Origin: Acinetobacter sp. WCHA45
Lineage (GTDB): Bacteria; Pseudomonadota; Gammaproteobacteria; Pseudomonadales; Moraxellaceae
Assembly (NCBI RefSeq): GCF_002165255.2
Contig: NZ_CP028561.1
Location: 1,054,001-1,118,000, forward strand
Direction: 5' to 3'
DNA: 64,000 bases
The translations under genes and the position numbers were made by a program. Positions 17,291 to 28,501 of this stretch are shown here, in pieces (the stretch's first letter is position 1; every line of letters starts with the position of its first letter). The notes under the pieces were generated by a model. The model saw nothing but the letters and a program-made list of their open reading frames with translations. It made no database searches and had not been told where the DNA came from.

Positions 17291-18082
17291 TCTCAAAGCC
17301 TGATTGACTACCAAGACGGTATCTCATTATATGGATTGTATCGTCGTTAAGGTACGTCAGACAGTTTAGTTATAAACAAGGCCGTATACCTCGCATTAGG
17401 CGTCAATACTGATGGACAGAAAGACCTATTAGGCATGTGGATGTCAGAAAACGAAGGTGCTAAATTTTGGTTATCTGTCCTGACCGAACTTAAAAATCGT
17501 GGTTTAAAGGATATTCTGATTGCCTGTGTAGATGGCTTAAAAGGCTTTCCTGATACGATCAACACAATTTACCCTGATACCTATATTCAATTGTGTATCA
17601 TCCACATGGTACGCAATAATCTCAAATATGTGAGTTGGAAAGACTATAAGGCTGTAACTGCCGATTTAAAGAGGATTTATCAATCTGTTACGGAAGATGC
17701 AGCGTTACAGGCTTTAGATGAATTTGGGCAAAAGTGGGATGACAAATACCCTCAAATCAGCAAGTCATGGTTATCCAACTGGTCGAATTTAAACACGTTT
17801 TTTGCTTACCCAATGGATGTTCGTAAAGCAATTTATACGACAAATGCAATTGAGTCACTGAACAGTGTTATCCGTCATGTGACGAAGAAAAGAAAAATCT
17901 TCCCAACGGATGATTCAGTGAGAAAAGTGGTATATTTAGCGATTATGGCAGCAAGCAAAAAATGGACAATGCCTATCCAAAATTGGAAAGCTGCTATGAA
18001 TCGTTTTAGCATCATGTTTGTAGAGCGCGTAACGAGATATTTTTAAATCTGCATTTACACAGAATTATTTACAGGCTCATAA

Positions 18083-18110
18083 AAAAAGCAAAGCCGAGGC
18101 TTTGCTTTTT
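18083..18110 (-). terminator. Terminator of purB (usable on both strands)
   Basis: AAAAAGCAAAGC (18083-18094) pairs with GCTTTGCTTTTT (18099-18110). On the minus strand it lies directly after the purB stop and ends in a T-run; the IS256 element sits immediately beyond it. Confidence 0.85.
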
Positions 18111-18123
18111 AAATCAACAAAAT

Positions 18124-19521
<1,398 letters not shown>

Positions 19522-19566
19522 TTAATTTTGGAATAAACATAAAAATAAATTCGTCTTAGCATCGGT

Positions 19567-20298
19567 TTATACCACCTGATACTGTAAACGAGCGAGAGCT
19601 TGAATATCTTGTAATAACTTACGTTTAGTAAAAATCATACTCCAAGAGCTACCACCGAGCTGCTTCCATAAATGTGCAAGTTGTAAGCCAGTAAATAAGC
19701 ATGCACGAATACGGTTGGTATGATTGATGTCTTTAAATGCTTCAGCATTACCGCGAACTAAAATACGAGGATTGATTTGTCCTGCTGTTTCCACATAAGT
19801 TTGTGCAAGGTTGGCGATAATACTTGGATGCAAATAGTTGTTATCGAAAAATGAAAGCTGTTTTAATATTTTTTGCTGAGCTGCTTCGATAATTTTGACG
19901 TATTCAGGATTGCTATACACTTTCTTTTCTAATTGCAATAACGCCATTGCATAAGACATTGGGAGTTTAGCAGTCGACATTTTCGGAATACGAGATTTAG
20001 GCGCAGTATTAAAAGGTTGGGTTATACAACCTTCTAATGTTTTTAAACCAAGAGAGATATCTGCAAGTTGATTAAAAAAATCTAAAGTTTGAGTGGCATT
20101 GTTGGTGGCTGGGCGAATATTAAGACTGGCTTTAATCAGTAGTTCAAAATAAAAATTACCGCTATCGCCAATACTTTGCTGACCCGCCATTGCAGTCATA
20201 TGCGTGAGCTGAGTTGCTTGAAACACAGCAGCCAATGCTAAAGCACGATTTTGTCGAACATTCAACGCTTGGGCGTGCTGAAAGGGTAACTCCACCAT
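19567..20298 (-). CDS. hflD: HflD (high-frequency lysogenisation protein D)
   Basis: The 243-residue, mainly helical protein is recognised as HflD by the N-terminal [13 protein letters not shown] segment, the FNTAPK and [11 protein letters not shown] stretches, and its fixed place between mnmA and purB. E. coli HflD is a peripheral inner-membrane protein that binds lambda CII; the role outside phage biology is not clear. It has no signal peptide. It is somewhat longer than the E. coli protein. The gap to mnmA is 18 bp. Confidence 0.92.
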   Translation of the reverse strand: MVELPFQHAQALNVRQNRALALAAVFQATQLTHMTAMAGQQSIGDSGNFYFELLIKASLNIRPATNNATQTLDFFNQLADISLGLKTLEGCITQPFNTAPKSRIPKMSTAKLPMSYAMALLQLEKKVYSNPEYVKIIEAAQQKILKQLSFFDNNYLHPSIIANLAQTYVETAGQINPRILVRGNAEAFKDINHTNRIRACLFTGLQLAHLWKQLGGSSWSMIFTKRKLLQDIQALARLQYQVV

Positions 20299-20316
20299 GC
20301 TTCGCTTCCAATTTCC

Positions 20317-21450
<1,134 letters not shown>

Positions 21451-21454
21451 CTAA

Positions 21455-21943
21455 TTAAGCATCCAAATGAGAAGTTAATGAGGGAGAGAAAGGGTGCTCA
21501 TAAATGAGCGATAAGGGATATTTTTTGCCAGCAAGGGCATCTTCAATTACTTTTACAACCAATGGGCTTCTAGCACGTGCTGATTCTTGTAGCTCATCTA
21601 AGTTCATCCATACTGTACCAACAATACCTGTATCCAGTTGCGCATTTTCTTCAACTGAGGTGACATGTGCTAAAAAGCAAAAACGGTAATAGGTACGATC
21701 TGGAAACATCGGGGGAGTATAGGTATAAATCCCAAGAAGATGATCAATTTCAACATGATGACCTGTTTCTTCTAAGGTCTCACGAATCGCTGCTTGAATA
21801 ATGGTCTCATCGCATTCTACATGTCCCGCAGGTTGATTAAACACGGTATGTACAAAGCCTTCGCTGTGTTCTTCAACAAACAGAAAACGTCCGTCTTTTT
21901 CGACTACAGTAGCGACTGTGACATGGGGTGTCCAAGCGGTCAT
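21455..21943 (-). CDS. nudJ: Nudix hydrolase, NudJ-like
   Basis: The 162-residue protein has a complete Nudix box, GHVECDETIIQAAIRETLEETG, starting near residue 36 (GX5EX7REUXEEXGU). It begins with WTPHVTVATVVEKDGRFLFVEE, closely resembling E. coli NudJ, and precedes mnmA as nudJ does in E. coli. NudJ dephosphorylates HMP-pyrophosphate and some nucleoside di/triphosphates. The ATG at 21943 gives the family N-terminus; another ATG is at 21955. Confidence 0.88.
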   Translation of the reverse strand: MTAWTPHVTVATVVEKDGRFLFVEEHSEGFVHTVFNQPAGHVECDETIIQAAIRETLEETGHHVEIDHLLGIYTYTPPMFPDRTYYRFCFLAHVTSVEENAQLDTGIVGTVWMNLDELQESARARSPLVVKVIEDALAGKKYPLSLIYEHPFSPSLTSHLDA

Positions 21944-22026
21944 AGAAAGCACCATGATTTTAAAAAACGTATTCTACAAAATTTGAGAGTTTTTGGCTAT
22001 GGTAGTGCTGATGGGGAATTATTGAA

Positions 22027-22704
22027 TTAATCTAAATTTTTAATTTCATTAATAATTGTATCCAGCAACCAGAAATTTTCTTCAATTGAAATAGCCTTTT
22101 TGCTTAATTCATCTATATTCTTTCCTTCTAGTGTCCATAGAAAAGGATAAAATGAAAAGACCTGATTCCCAGTAAGTTCTTGAATATCAGTTTTCCAATT
22201 ATTCCACCTTAAAGAGCCATAAAATTGATCGAGATCGCCATTTAAACACCAATTTAAGAAATCTGAATAACCAATCTCTAAATTCTCCCATCTTAAACAG
22301 TCGGGAGCAAGATAATAAATATCACCTAAGTTTTCTCCCAAACCACCACAATTTATCGAAAAATAACCACCCAGAATATCGTCGGCTATAAGTAAATAAT
22401 CAGGTTGCTTATGTTGTTGGGTGATTGTTTTTCCAATATTCCATTCATGAATTCCACGATCTAACCTTTTGCTGCCAGAACCTAAAACTCTCAACCATCC
22501 ATGATCAATGAGTAAACCACCAGTTTCATAAATCATAGCTCCCATTGAGGAGCGAGTCGTCACTTGGATTGAAAGTAATTCACTTTCTGCTCTGTTTATA
22601 TTATTAGGTAGCATTTCAAATTGATTCTTAGCTGTTTCCAACCAGCTTTTAATGAGAATCCAGCCTGATTCCTTAGTATCTATTAGTTCATTTAGTTGTT
22701 TCAT
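22027..22704 (-). CDS. DUF2625 family protein
   Basis: The 225-residue protein contains VTTRSSMGAMIYETGGLLID and HGWLRVLGSG, the core signature of DUF2625. It has no signal peptide and no membrane segment and is rich in tryptophan. The function of the family is unknown. The gene is monocistronic and AT-richer than its neighbours, which hints at later acquisition. Confidence 0.85.
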   Translation of the reverse strand: MKQLNELIDTKESGWILIKSWLETAKNQFEMLPNNINRAESELLSIQVTTRSSMGAMIYETGGLLIDHGWLRVLGSGSKRLDRGIHEWNIGKTITQQHKQPDYLLIADDILGGYFSINCGGLGENLGDIYYLAPDCLRWENLEIGYSDFLNWCLNGDLDQFYGSLRWNNWKTDIQELTGNQVFSFYPFLWTLEGKNIDELSKKAISIEENFWLLDTIINEIKNLD

Positions 22705-22749
22705 TGTTCTTTGAGTTCGTTAGTGTGAATTGATTAAATGGATATAAAT

Positions 22750-23286
22750 TTAATTATTCTTATAATTATCCTTCACTTTCACATAATGGCGTGCTGAATA
22801 AGGAAGGAATTCCATTTCTTTTTCAGTCAGCGCACGAACTTGTTGTACTGGACTACCGACATAGAGATAACCGCTTTTTAACACTTTACGTGGTGGCACA
22901 AGGCTACCTGCTCCAATCATTACATCATCTTCAATAATCACGTCATCTAAAACAACGGTATTAATCCCGATCAGGACACGATTACCAATGGTACAACCAT
23001 GTAAAGTCACATGATGTCCAACCGTCACATCTTCGCCAATGATGAGAGGCGAACCATTTGGTTTAGCTTGATTTTTATGACTGACATGTAACATACAATG
23101 ATCTTGTACATTACTGTTTTTGCCAATCTGAATTGAATTGACATCACCACGAATCACGGCAAAAGGCCAAACAGAAACATTCTCTGCTAATTTGACATCA
23201 CCGATGATGACAGACATGTCATCCACATAACAGCTTGAATCAACATCAGGTTTTTGATCGAGATAGGGACGAATATTCTTAGCCAT
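22750..23286 (-). CDS. Gamma-class carbonic anhydrase-like protein (YrdA/PaaY type)
   Basis: The 178-residue protein is a left-handed beta-helix of hexapeptide repeats. The metal-binding histidines appear in NVQDHCMLHVSH and DVTVGHHVTLHGC. Family members are trimeric zinc or iron enzymes; PaaY homologues are thioesterases and others hydrate CO2, so the substrate is open. The ATG at 23286 (MAKNIRPYL) matches the family N-terminus. An upstream hydrophobic extension is possible in frame but is not conserved. Confidence 0.88.
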   Translation of the reverse strand: MAKNIRPYLDQKPDVDSSCYVDDMSVIIGDVKLAENVSVWPFAVIRGDVNSIQIGKNSNVQDHCMLHVSHKNQAKPNGSPLIIGEDVTVGHHVTLHGCTIGNRVLIGINTVVLDDVIIEDDVMIGAGSLVPPRKVLKSGYLYVGSPVQQVRALTEKEMEFLPYSARHYVKVKDNYKNN

Positions 23287-23328
23287 GAGTATGATCAATA
23301 TAAAATATAGATGAATTATAAAATAAAA

Positions 23329-23358
23329 AAGCATTCATGCCCAAGAGCATGAATGCTT
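23329..23358 (-). terminator. Rho-independent terminator of dacC
   Basis: A perfect 12-bp stem (23329-23340 with 23347-23358) is followed on the minus strand by TTTTTTATTTT. Confidence 0.9.
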
Positions 23359-23377
23359 AATATCAGCAATTCTAAAA

Positions 23378-24526
23378 TTAGAATAAGTTACTAAAGAACA
23401 TCTTGATATGGTCAATTAGACGAGCAAAGAAGCCTGCTTCTTCAACAGGTTTTAATGCAACTAGTGGTTTCTCTGCAATCACTTTACCATCAAGGCTTGC
23501 AACTAATTTACCCACAACTTGACCTTTGGCTAAAGGCGCATTCAATTTAGGTTGAACTACAAGTTGAGTTTTGATTTTGTCCGCTTGACCTTTAGGCATG
23601 GTTACGTTGAAGTTTTCAGCAAGACCAATTTGAACATTATCTTCTTTACCAAACCATACTTTTGCTTTAGCAAGCACTTGGTTAGCAGGTTGTACATTTG
23701 CAGTCTCGAAGTTTGCAAAACCCCATGCTAATAATGTCCGAGTCTGTCCAGCACGTTCGTTCATGCTTGGCGTACCGAAGATGACTGAAATCAAACGCAT
23801 TGGACCACGTTTACTTGATGTGGTTAAGCAGTAACCAGCCTCATCCGTATGACCTGTTTTCAAACCGTCAACGCTTGGGTCTGTATAAAGCAATGCATTA
23901 CGGTTGCCTTGCTTAATACCATTAAACGTAAATTCTTTTTCTGAATAGATCGGGTAGTATTTAGAGCTATCTTTGATAATGTGTTGAGCAAGAACAGCCA
24001 TATCTTTTGCTGTTGAGTAATGACCTTCAGCAGGCATCCCTGTTGAGTTGATGAAATGGGTGTTCACCATGCCAATCCGTTTGGCTTCCTGGTTCATCAT
24101 ATGGGCAAATGTACCTTCGTTGCCCGCAATGTGTTCGGCCATTGCTTTAGATGCATCATTGCCTGATTGAATAATAATGCCACGTAACATTTCTAGGACA
24201 GTTGCTGTACCATTTAATGGTACATACATACATGATTCAGCACTGGTACCACGACACCATGCTGATTCATTCATACGGACTTGTTCGTTGTCTGTTAATT
24301 CACCCTTTAAAAGTTTTTGTTCTATGATGTAGCTTGTCATCATTTTGGTCATAGACGCGGGTGCGAGTTTTTCATTTTCGTTTTTTGCAGCAAGGATTTG
24401 TCCTGTCTCGTAATCCATTAATACATAGGATTTATTATTTAATTCTGGTGGAGACGGTAGGACAGTCGCTGCATATGAAAGGCTTGGCAAAAGTAATAAT
24501 GCAGCAAGAGCGCTTTTTTGAGTCAT
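23378..24526 (-). CDS. dacC: D-alanyl-D-alanine carboxypeptidase (PBP5/6 type)
   Basis: The 382-residue penicillin-binding protein has a signal peptide (about 1-19), the acyl-serine motif SMTK (58-61), SGN (121-123) and KTG (223-225). A C-terminal beta domain (about 280-355) and an amphipathic membrane-anchoring helix follow at the end (GFFARLIDHIKMFFSNLF). It trims the terminal D-Ala from pentapeptides in the periplasm and thereby controls crosslinking. The symbol dacC versus dacA is a naming choice by family, not proof. Confidence 0.93.
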   Translation of the reverse strand: MTQKSALAALLLLPSLSYAATVLPSPPELNNKSYVLMDYETGQILAAKNENEKLAPASMTKMMTSYIIEQKLLKGELTDNEQVRMNESAWCRGTSAESCMYVPLNGTATVLEMLRGIIIQSGNDASKAMAEHIAGNEGTFAHMMNQEAKRIGMVNTHFINSTGMPAEGHYSTAKDMAVLAQHIIKDSSKYYPIYSEKEFTFNGIKQGNRNALLYTDPSVDGLKTGHTDEAGYCLTTSSKRGPMRLISVIFGTPSMNERAGQTRTLLAWGFANFETANVQPANQVLAKAKVWFGKEDNVQIGLAENFNVTMPKGQADKIKTQLVVQPKLNAPLAKGQVVGKLVASLDGKVIAEKPLVALKPVEEAGFFARLIDHIKMFFSNLF

Positions 24527-24584
24527 TCTAGGTGTTCCAATATCTTGTGTGAAGCAGATGAGCCTAGCATTTTAGGACAAAGCA

Positions 24585-24613
24585 AAGCCGACTTCTACGG
24601 TAGAAGTCGGCTT
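24585..24613 (-). terminator. Hairpin terminator between two minus-strand genes
   Basis: AAGCCGACTTCTA (24585-24597) pairs with TAGAAGTCGGCTT (24601-24613). It follows the small secreted-protein gene at 24640 on the minus strand. Confidence 0.85.
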
Positions 24614-24639
24614 TTTCATGCAGTATTGTAACTAATCAG

Positions 24640-25041
24640 TTACTTAGAATAATAATTCCGAACATCATCGCAAATTTGACGATTATCATCTTCAGATGCA
24701 GCCTTCGCATCTTTACGCGCTTCAGCAAGAGGAGCTTGGAACTCTTTGGTTTTAGCACGTTTATTGAGGATGTCTACAGCATTTGGTTCATTTGATAAGT
24801 ATGATTTGACGAGGTTGTCATATGCTTTATTAAATTTTAGATCTTTGCCAATTAAATCTGGGCAGATTTCTGACAATACATAAATTGCAGCAAGTTCTTG
24901 AGGAGTCACGCCTTCAGATGTTGGTGTAACTTCAATTTTTTCAGGTTCAGATTTTTTTTCTGCGGCAAATACAGTTGTTGTGAAAAGACTAGAGGTAATG
25001 AGAAATGATAAACCTAGTGTTTTGAAAACATTTTTCTTCAT
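24640..25041 (-). CDS. Small secreted protein, paralogue A
   Basis: The 133-residue protein has a signal peptide (about 1-27, ending VFAA), an acidic Lys/Glu-Pro linker, then a helical domain with two cysteines in EICPDLIGKDLKF and RQICDDVRNYY. It is clearly related to the product of the neighbouring gene at 25189-25563, sharing the CPxxIGK and C-terminal CxDV motifs. I recall, without being able to check, that such proteins are annotated as the MCR_0457 family. The mature part is likely periplasmic with one disulfide. Function unknown. Confidence 0.75.
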   Translation of the reverse strand: MKKNVFKTLGLSFLITSSLFTTTVFAAEKKSEPEKIEVTPTSEGVTPQELAAIYVLSEICPDLIGKDLKFNKAYDNLVKSYLSNEPNAVDILNKRAKTKEFQAPLAEARKDAKAASEDDNRQICDDVRNYYSK

Positions 25042-25135
25042 AAGAACTCAAACTCAGAAACAAGACTTAAAGAATTTGAATAGCTTATAGCATAAAAATA
25101 TCAGTAGATTGTATGTTTGCTGTAGGAAATTAAAC

Positions 25136-25172
25136 GGAAGCGTTTTCAAATCTTAAATTTGAAAACGCTTCC
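25136..25172 (-). terminator. Long hairpin terminator
   Basis: A perfect 16-bp stem (GGAAGCGTTTTCAAAT at 25136-25151 with its complement at 25157-25172) encloses a 5-base loop. On the minus strand it follows the gene ending at 25189. Confidence 0.85.
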
Positions 25173-25188
25173 AAATTTTAATTGCATA

Positions 25189-25563
25189 TTAGCCTTCAAA
25201 ATTTAATACATCTTCACATACTGACTTTTGTTCAGCTTTTTCAACTTCTTTCGCTGCTTCACGAGCATCTTTCAATAAAGATTGGAATTCTCCATCTTTT
25301 TGTAGACTCTCAAGGGAAGCTGACTTATCAGAATACGTGCTTAAATAAGAACCCACCATCTTTTTGATGTTTTCGTCAAATTTAGCATTTTTTCCAATTA
25401 TGCTTGGGCACATTTCAATGAGGACTTGCGCATTGGCAATATCATCTTTGATGAGTGCGTCTGCTTCTTTAGCTGAAACCGTTGTGTTTGCAAAAATTAC
25501 GGGTGCTGTTAGAAGTGAAAAACTTACCCCTAAAACACGGATAAAAGTAGATAAATGTCTCAT
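25189..25563 (-). CDS. Small secreted protein, paralogue B
   Basis: The 124-residue protein has a signal peptide (about 1-25, ending VIFA) and a helical mature part with two cysteines (EMCPSIIGKNAKF and KSVCEDVLNF). It aligns over the mature region with paralogue A at 24640, so the pair arose by tandem duplication. Each copy has its own terminator and so probably its own promoter. Function unknown. Confidence 0.75.
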   Translation of the reverse strand: MRHLSTFIRVLGVSFSLLTAPVIFANTTVSAKEADALIKDDIANAQVLIEMCPSIIGKNAKFDENIKKMVGSYLSTYSDKSASLESLQKDGEFQSLLKDAREAAKEVEKAEQKSVCEDVLNFEG

Positions 25564-25666
25564 GGCGGCATAAATTTCTAATACTATGAAGTTACAAATA
25601 TATATAATTCATTGAATAATTCAATTGAAAAAACTACGTAGTAACATTTGAAGAGACAAGATCAAA

Positions 25667-26437
25667 GTGAATATTTTAATAGCAAATGATGATGGTGTTT
25701 TTGCACCAGGCTTACAGGCTCTAGCACAAGCGTTAAAGCCTTTAGGACGCGTCGTCGTGGTTGCACCTGAAAGTGAGAGGAGTGGTTATTCAAGTGCGTT
25801 GACATTAGATCGACCGTTACGACCCGTTCAGATTGCAGAGGATGTTTGGGCTGTGAATGGAACGCCCGCAGATTGTGTTTATTTATCAATGAATGGTCTA
25901 TTCGATTTTGAATTTGATCTTGTTGTCAGTGGTATTAATAGTGGCGCAAACCTCGGCGATGATGTTCTATATTCAGGTACGGTTGGTGCTGCATTTGAAG
26001 GTCGCCTAATGAAACATCCTGCAATCGCAGTTTCATTAGCAGGTTCAAATGTACGTTCCTATGAACATCCTGAGCATTATGCGAAAGCTGCACAATGGGT
26101 TCATGATTTTATTGCGAATGGACTACCAATTTTGCCGCCCCGTCATATTTTTAATATTAATATCCCAGATGTTGAGCAAATTAAAGGGACACAAATCACC
26201 TATCAAGGTCGTAGAGCACAATCCAAACCAATTAGTAGCCATGTCGATCCACGTGGTCGCCAAGTCTATTGGATTGGTTTAGCCGGTGAGGCAGTTACAG
26301 AACCTCAATCCGCTTCAAGTCATATTCAGTCTGATTTCTTTGCTGTCGCGAATGATTATGTCAGTATCACGCCGATTCAAATGGATGCAACTAATTATGC
26401 TGTACTCGATAATTTACATCTTCATGTAAATGGTTAG
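25667..26437 (+). CDS. surE: 5'/3'-nucleotidase SurE
   Basis: The 256-residue phosphatase begins at a GTG with [15 protein letters not shown], whose Asp-Asp pair binds the metal. [17 protein letters not shown] and [19 protein letters not shown] complete the active site. SurE dephosphorylates nucleoside monophosphates and short polyphosphates. It precedes an nlpD-like gene, as in many proteobacteria, but without pcm between them. The symbol is secure by motif. Confidence 0.96.
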   Translation: MNILIANDDGVFAPGLQALAQALKPLGRVVVVAPESERSGYSSALTLDRPLRPVQIAEDVWAVNGTPADCVYLSMNGLFDFEFDLVVSGINSGANLGDDVLYSGTVGAAFEGRLMKHPAIAVSLAGSNVRSYEHPEHYAKAAQWVHDFIANGLPILPPRHIFNINIPDVEQIKGTQITYQGRRAQSKPISSHVDPRGRQVYWIGLAGEAVTEPQSASSHIQSDFFAVANDYVSITPIQMDATNYAVLDNLHLHVNG

Positions 26438-26468
26438 CAGTGGCTATGTTATAACTTTGTGAATATAG

Positions 26469-26496
26469 AAAGTGAGAACTCGTTTTTTCTCACTTT
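26469..26496 (+). terminator. Terminator after surE
   Basis: AAAGTGAGAA (26469-26478) pairs with TTCTCACTTT (26487-26496), followed by more Ts. Its presence suggests the next gene has its own promoter or is read through partially. Confidence 0.75.
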
Positions 26497-26547
26497 TTTG
26501 GTACTCTTAGGCGCAAATAAATTAAGGTTTTTTCGATGAGGGCGAAG

Positions 26548-27378
26548 ATGCATTTAAACCATGTCTCGATTTTTCTATCACGAAAAATGATTAAAACAAT
26601 CGTGTTGTCTATGGCAGTAACAAGCATTGTCGTCGTTACAGGTTGTGCATCAAAACCACAAGTAAAAGGTGGTAATCGTTATGTACAGCAAGCACCCAAT
26701 TATTACACAGTACGTTCAGGCGATACGCTGAGTGCAATTGCAAATCGTTATGGATTGAATTATTTAGATGTTGCTGTGCTGAATGATATTGCGCCGCCTT
26801 ATCGTATTTATGTCAATCAATCATTACGTTTAAAAGGTTCTGTTGCAGAACGAACTACATCTACACAAGCAGTGGTACAAACCGCGCCGATTCAACGTCA
26901 AACGATTAACTTGCCAACACAACAACCTGTTGTTCCTAAGACACAGCCTGTTATACCCAAAGCTGTTGTTCCAGCAAATCCTGTTACACTATCTTCAACG
27001 ACGCTTGCTTCGAGTTTACGTTGGGTAAAACCATCAAATGGAGCGATCATTCAAACTTTCAATTTGGCAAATAACGTCAAAGGAACACGTTACGGTGGTA
27101 ATGAAGGTGATCCAATTTTTGCTGCTGCAAATGGGCAAGTGGTCTATGCTGCTGATGGTTTAAAAGAATATGGCAATCTAGTCTTGATTAAGCATATTGA
27201 TGGTTATATTACGGCCTACGCGCATAACAGTAAGATGTTAGTCAAGAGTGGGGATAATGTGACTGCTGGTCAAAAAATTGCAGAAATGGGTTCTTCAGGT
27301 GCTTCACGTATCATGCTTGAGTTCCAAGTTCGTTTAGATGGTAAGCCTGTGAATCCAATGACAGTTTTACCAAACTAA
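26548..27378 (+). CDS. nlpD: NlpD-like lipoprotein with LysM and M23 domains
   Basis: The 276-residue protein carries a lipoprotein signal with lipobox VVTGC. It then has a LysM domain (YTVRSGDTLSAIANRYGLN to about residue 95), a Pro/Gln-rich linker, and a C-terminal M23 (LytM) domain. The LytM active site appears degenerate: the usual HxxxD start is GTRYGGNEGDP, and the HxH element is AYAHNS. This degeneracy is typical of NlpD/EnvC-type activators of amidases. It would localise to the outer membrane and steer septal peptidoglycan splitting. An alternative ATG is at 26536. Confidence 0.85.
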   Translation: MHLNHVSIFLSRKMIKTIVLSMAVTSIVVVTGCASKPQVKGGNRYVQQAPNYYTVRSGDTLSAIANRYGLNYLDVAVLNDIAPPYRIYVNQSLRLKGSVAERTTSTQAVVQTAPIQRQTINLPTQQPVVPKTQPVIPKAVVPANPVTLSSTTLASSLRWVKPSNGAIIQTFNLANNVKGTRYGGNEGDPIFAAANGQVVYAADGLKEYGNLVLIKHIDGYITAYAHNSKMLVKSGDNVTAGQKIAEMGSSGASRIMLEFQVRLDGKPVNPMTVLPN

Positions 27379-27390
27379 AATAGCCGAATT

Positions 27391-27441
27391 AATAATCTTT
27401 CAATAAATTATTAATAATCTTTCAATAAATTATTAATAATC
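27391..27441 (+). repeat. 22-bp tandem repeat before a LysR gene
   Basis: Two perfect copies of a 22-bp AT-rich unit (27391-27412 and 27413-27434, beginning AATAATCTTTCAAT) are followed by a third partial copy to 27441. They lie 91 bp before the LysR-type gene and could be a binding region or simple slippage. Confidence 0.85.
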
Positions 27442-27531
27442 GCTAGTTTAAGGATAGACTTCCTTGTATACTTATTGAGATTGCTTTAATTAGAACAATA
27501 AGCATATTTTAATAAATTAAGAGAGAAGTCT

Positions 27532-28461
27532 ATGCTAGATCAATTGCGTGCAATGGGGGTCTTCGCTTGCGTTGTTGAAAAAAGTTCTTTTAGTGGTGCA
27601 GCACGAGAATTAGGAATTACAACAAGTGCAGTCAGTCAACAAATTCGTTCTTTAGAACATGAAATGGATGTCACTTTACTTCATCGTTCTACTCGAAAAC
27701 TCAGTCTTACAGAAGCAGGACAAGCATTTTTTCTCAGTTGCCAAGAAATGTTGGCTGCCGCTGAACGTGGCAAAATTCGTATCAATGAACTGCGCGACGA
27801 TCTTGTTGGAGATTTACGTATTGCGACGACACCTGAATTAGGTGCCTTGCATGTCATTCCAGCACTATCTCATTGGATGTCAGCACATAAAGGTCTAGCG
27901 ATTCATTTTGAAGCAGACCACCGTTATATTGATTTGATTGAAGAGCGGATTGATATCGCAATACGGATGAGCCTGCGTGTTGATGATCATCAGCTCACCG
28001 CAGTACCTTTAGCGAGAGTTGATCAGGTTCTTGTTGCATCGCCAAGTTATCTCAATCAAGCATCAACTATTACTCGCCCAGAAGATTTACGAAATCACGA
28101 ATTATTACCTGTTACATTGATGCAAAATTATCAACATTTTGCCTTCCGTCATGGTTTGAGTGGTGAAATTGTCAATGTTGATATGAAAACACGCTTAGGC
28201 ACAAACAATGTTTTTGTTGCTAAATCCTTGTGCCAGCAGGGGCATGGTATTGCACGTATTCTCTATATGGACATTCAAAAAGAACTGATTAATGGTTCTT
28301 TGGTTGAAGTTCTACCTGATTGGCAACTTCCTGCTTATACGCTTCATGCTTTAACTTCCAAGCGTGAACAATACCCAATGAAAGTACATCGTTGTATTGA
28401 TGCATTAAAACAATATTTCTCTCAATTACCTGGTGGACGATCTCTACTAGGTGTAGCCTAA
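27532..28461 (+). CDS. LysR-type transcriptional regulator
   Basis: The 309-residue protein has an N-terminal winged helix (residues 1-60: SFSGAARELGITTSAVSQQIRSLE), a helical linker, and an effector-binding domain from about 90. The second domain starts LRIATTPELGALHVIPAL. It resembles the AaeR/DmlR-type group by its RSTRKLSLTEAGQ segment. No target gene is adjacent on the opposite strand: the upstream neighbour is nlpD in the same direction, so the regulon is unclear. GAGAGAAG lies before the ATG. Confidence 0.9.
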   Translation: MLDQLRAMGVFACVVEKSSFSGAARELGITTSAVSQQIRSLEHEMDVTLLHRSTRKLSLTEAGQAFFLSCQEMLAAAERGKIRINELRDDLVGDLRIATTPELGALHVIPALSHWMSAHKGLAIHFEADHRYIDLIEERIDIAIRMSLRVDDHQLTAVPLARVDQVLVASPSYLNQASTITRPEDLRNHELLPVTLMQNYQHFAFRHGLSGEIVNVDMKTRLGTNNVFVAKSLCQQGHGIARILYMDIQKELINGSLVEVLPDWQLPAYTLHALTSKREQYPMKVHRCIDALKQYFSQLPGGRSLLGVA

Positions 28462-28463
28462 GA

Positions 28464-28497
28464 AAAAGGCCATGTTTGTTTAAAAACATGGCCTTTT
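28464..28497. terminator. Bidirectional terminator between convergent genes
   Basis: A 14-bp stem, AAAAGGCCATGTTT (28464-28477) with its complement at 28484-28497, has A and T runs on its two sides. It serves both the LysR gene and the Lon-like gene. Confidence 0.9.
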
Positions 28498-28501
28498 CAT
28501 T

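Larger units (their letters stand above)
16068..17324 (+). mobile_element. IS110-family insertion element inside IS256
   Basis: The boundaries were inferred from where the IS256 reading is lost (about 16067) and regained (about 17325). A CT dinucleotide sits at both edges (16066-16067 and 17323-17324), compatible with the core dinucleotide used by IS110-group recombinases. There are no terminal inverted repeats, as expected. The left end has about 236 non-coding bases before the transposase and the right end about 32, which is the layout of the IS110 group (as in IS621), not IS1111. Confidence 0.75.
15583..18046 (+). pseudogene. IS256-family (mutator) transposase, frameshifted and split
   Basis: The N-terminal part (15583-15768) starts MKDEAMLALAKELAKNL. 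It shifts frame in an A-run near 15730-15750 and continues as NARNGYTTKGLLTDDGEFDL to 16039, where TAA replaces a Gln codon. After the IS110 insertion the catalytic part resumes at about 17329 with YMDCIVVK (first DDE Asp). It continues through IACVDGLKGFP (second Asp) and TTNAIESLNSVIR (Glu) to 18046. Frameshift, nonsense change and insertion together make it inactive, although all three acidic residues survive. Confidence 0.9.
15510..18078 (+). mobile_element. IS256-family element, interrupted by an IS110-family element
   Basis: The ends are inverted repeats: 15510-15534 begins GAGTCTGTAAATAA, and the complement of 18078-18054 begins GAGCCTGTAAATAA, with about 22 of 25 positions matching. 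Inside is a disrupted IS256 transposase. No 8-9 bp target duplication is seen: the left flank is a truncated IS701-like gene and the right flank is the purB terminator, so a deletion or recombination has removed one original flank. Confidence 0.85.

Noticed and set aside
27391..27441. Possible mini-CRISPR array
   Set aside because: The units are directly adjacent without spacers, so it is a plain tandem repeat; no cas gene is present in the window.
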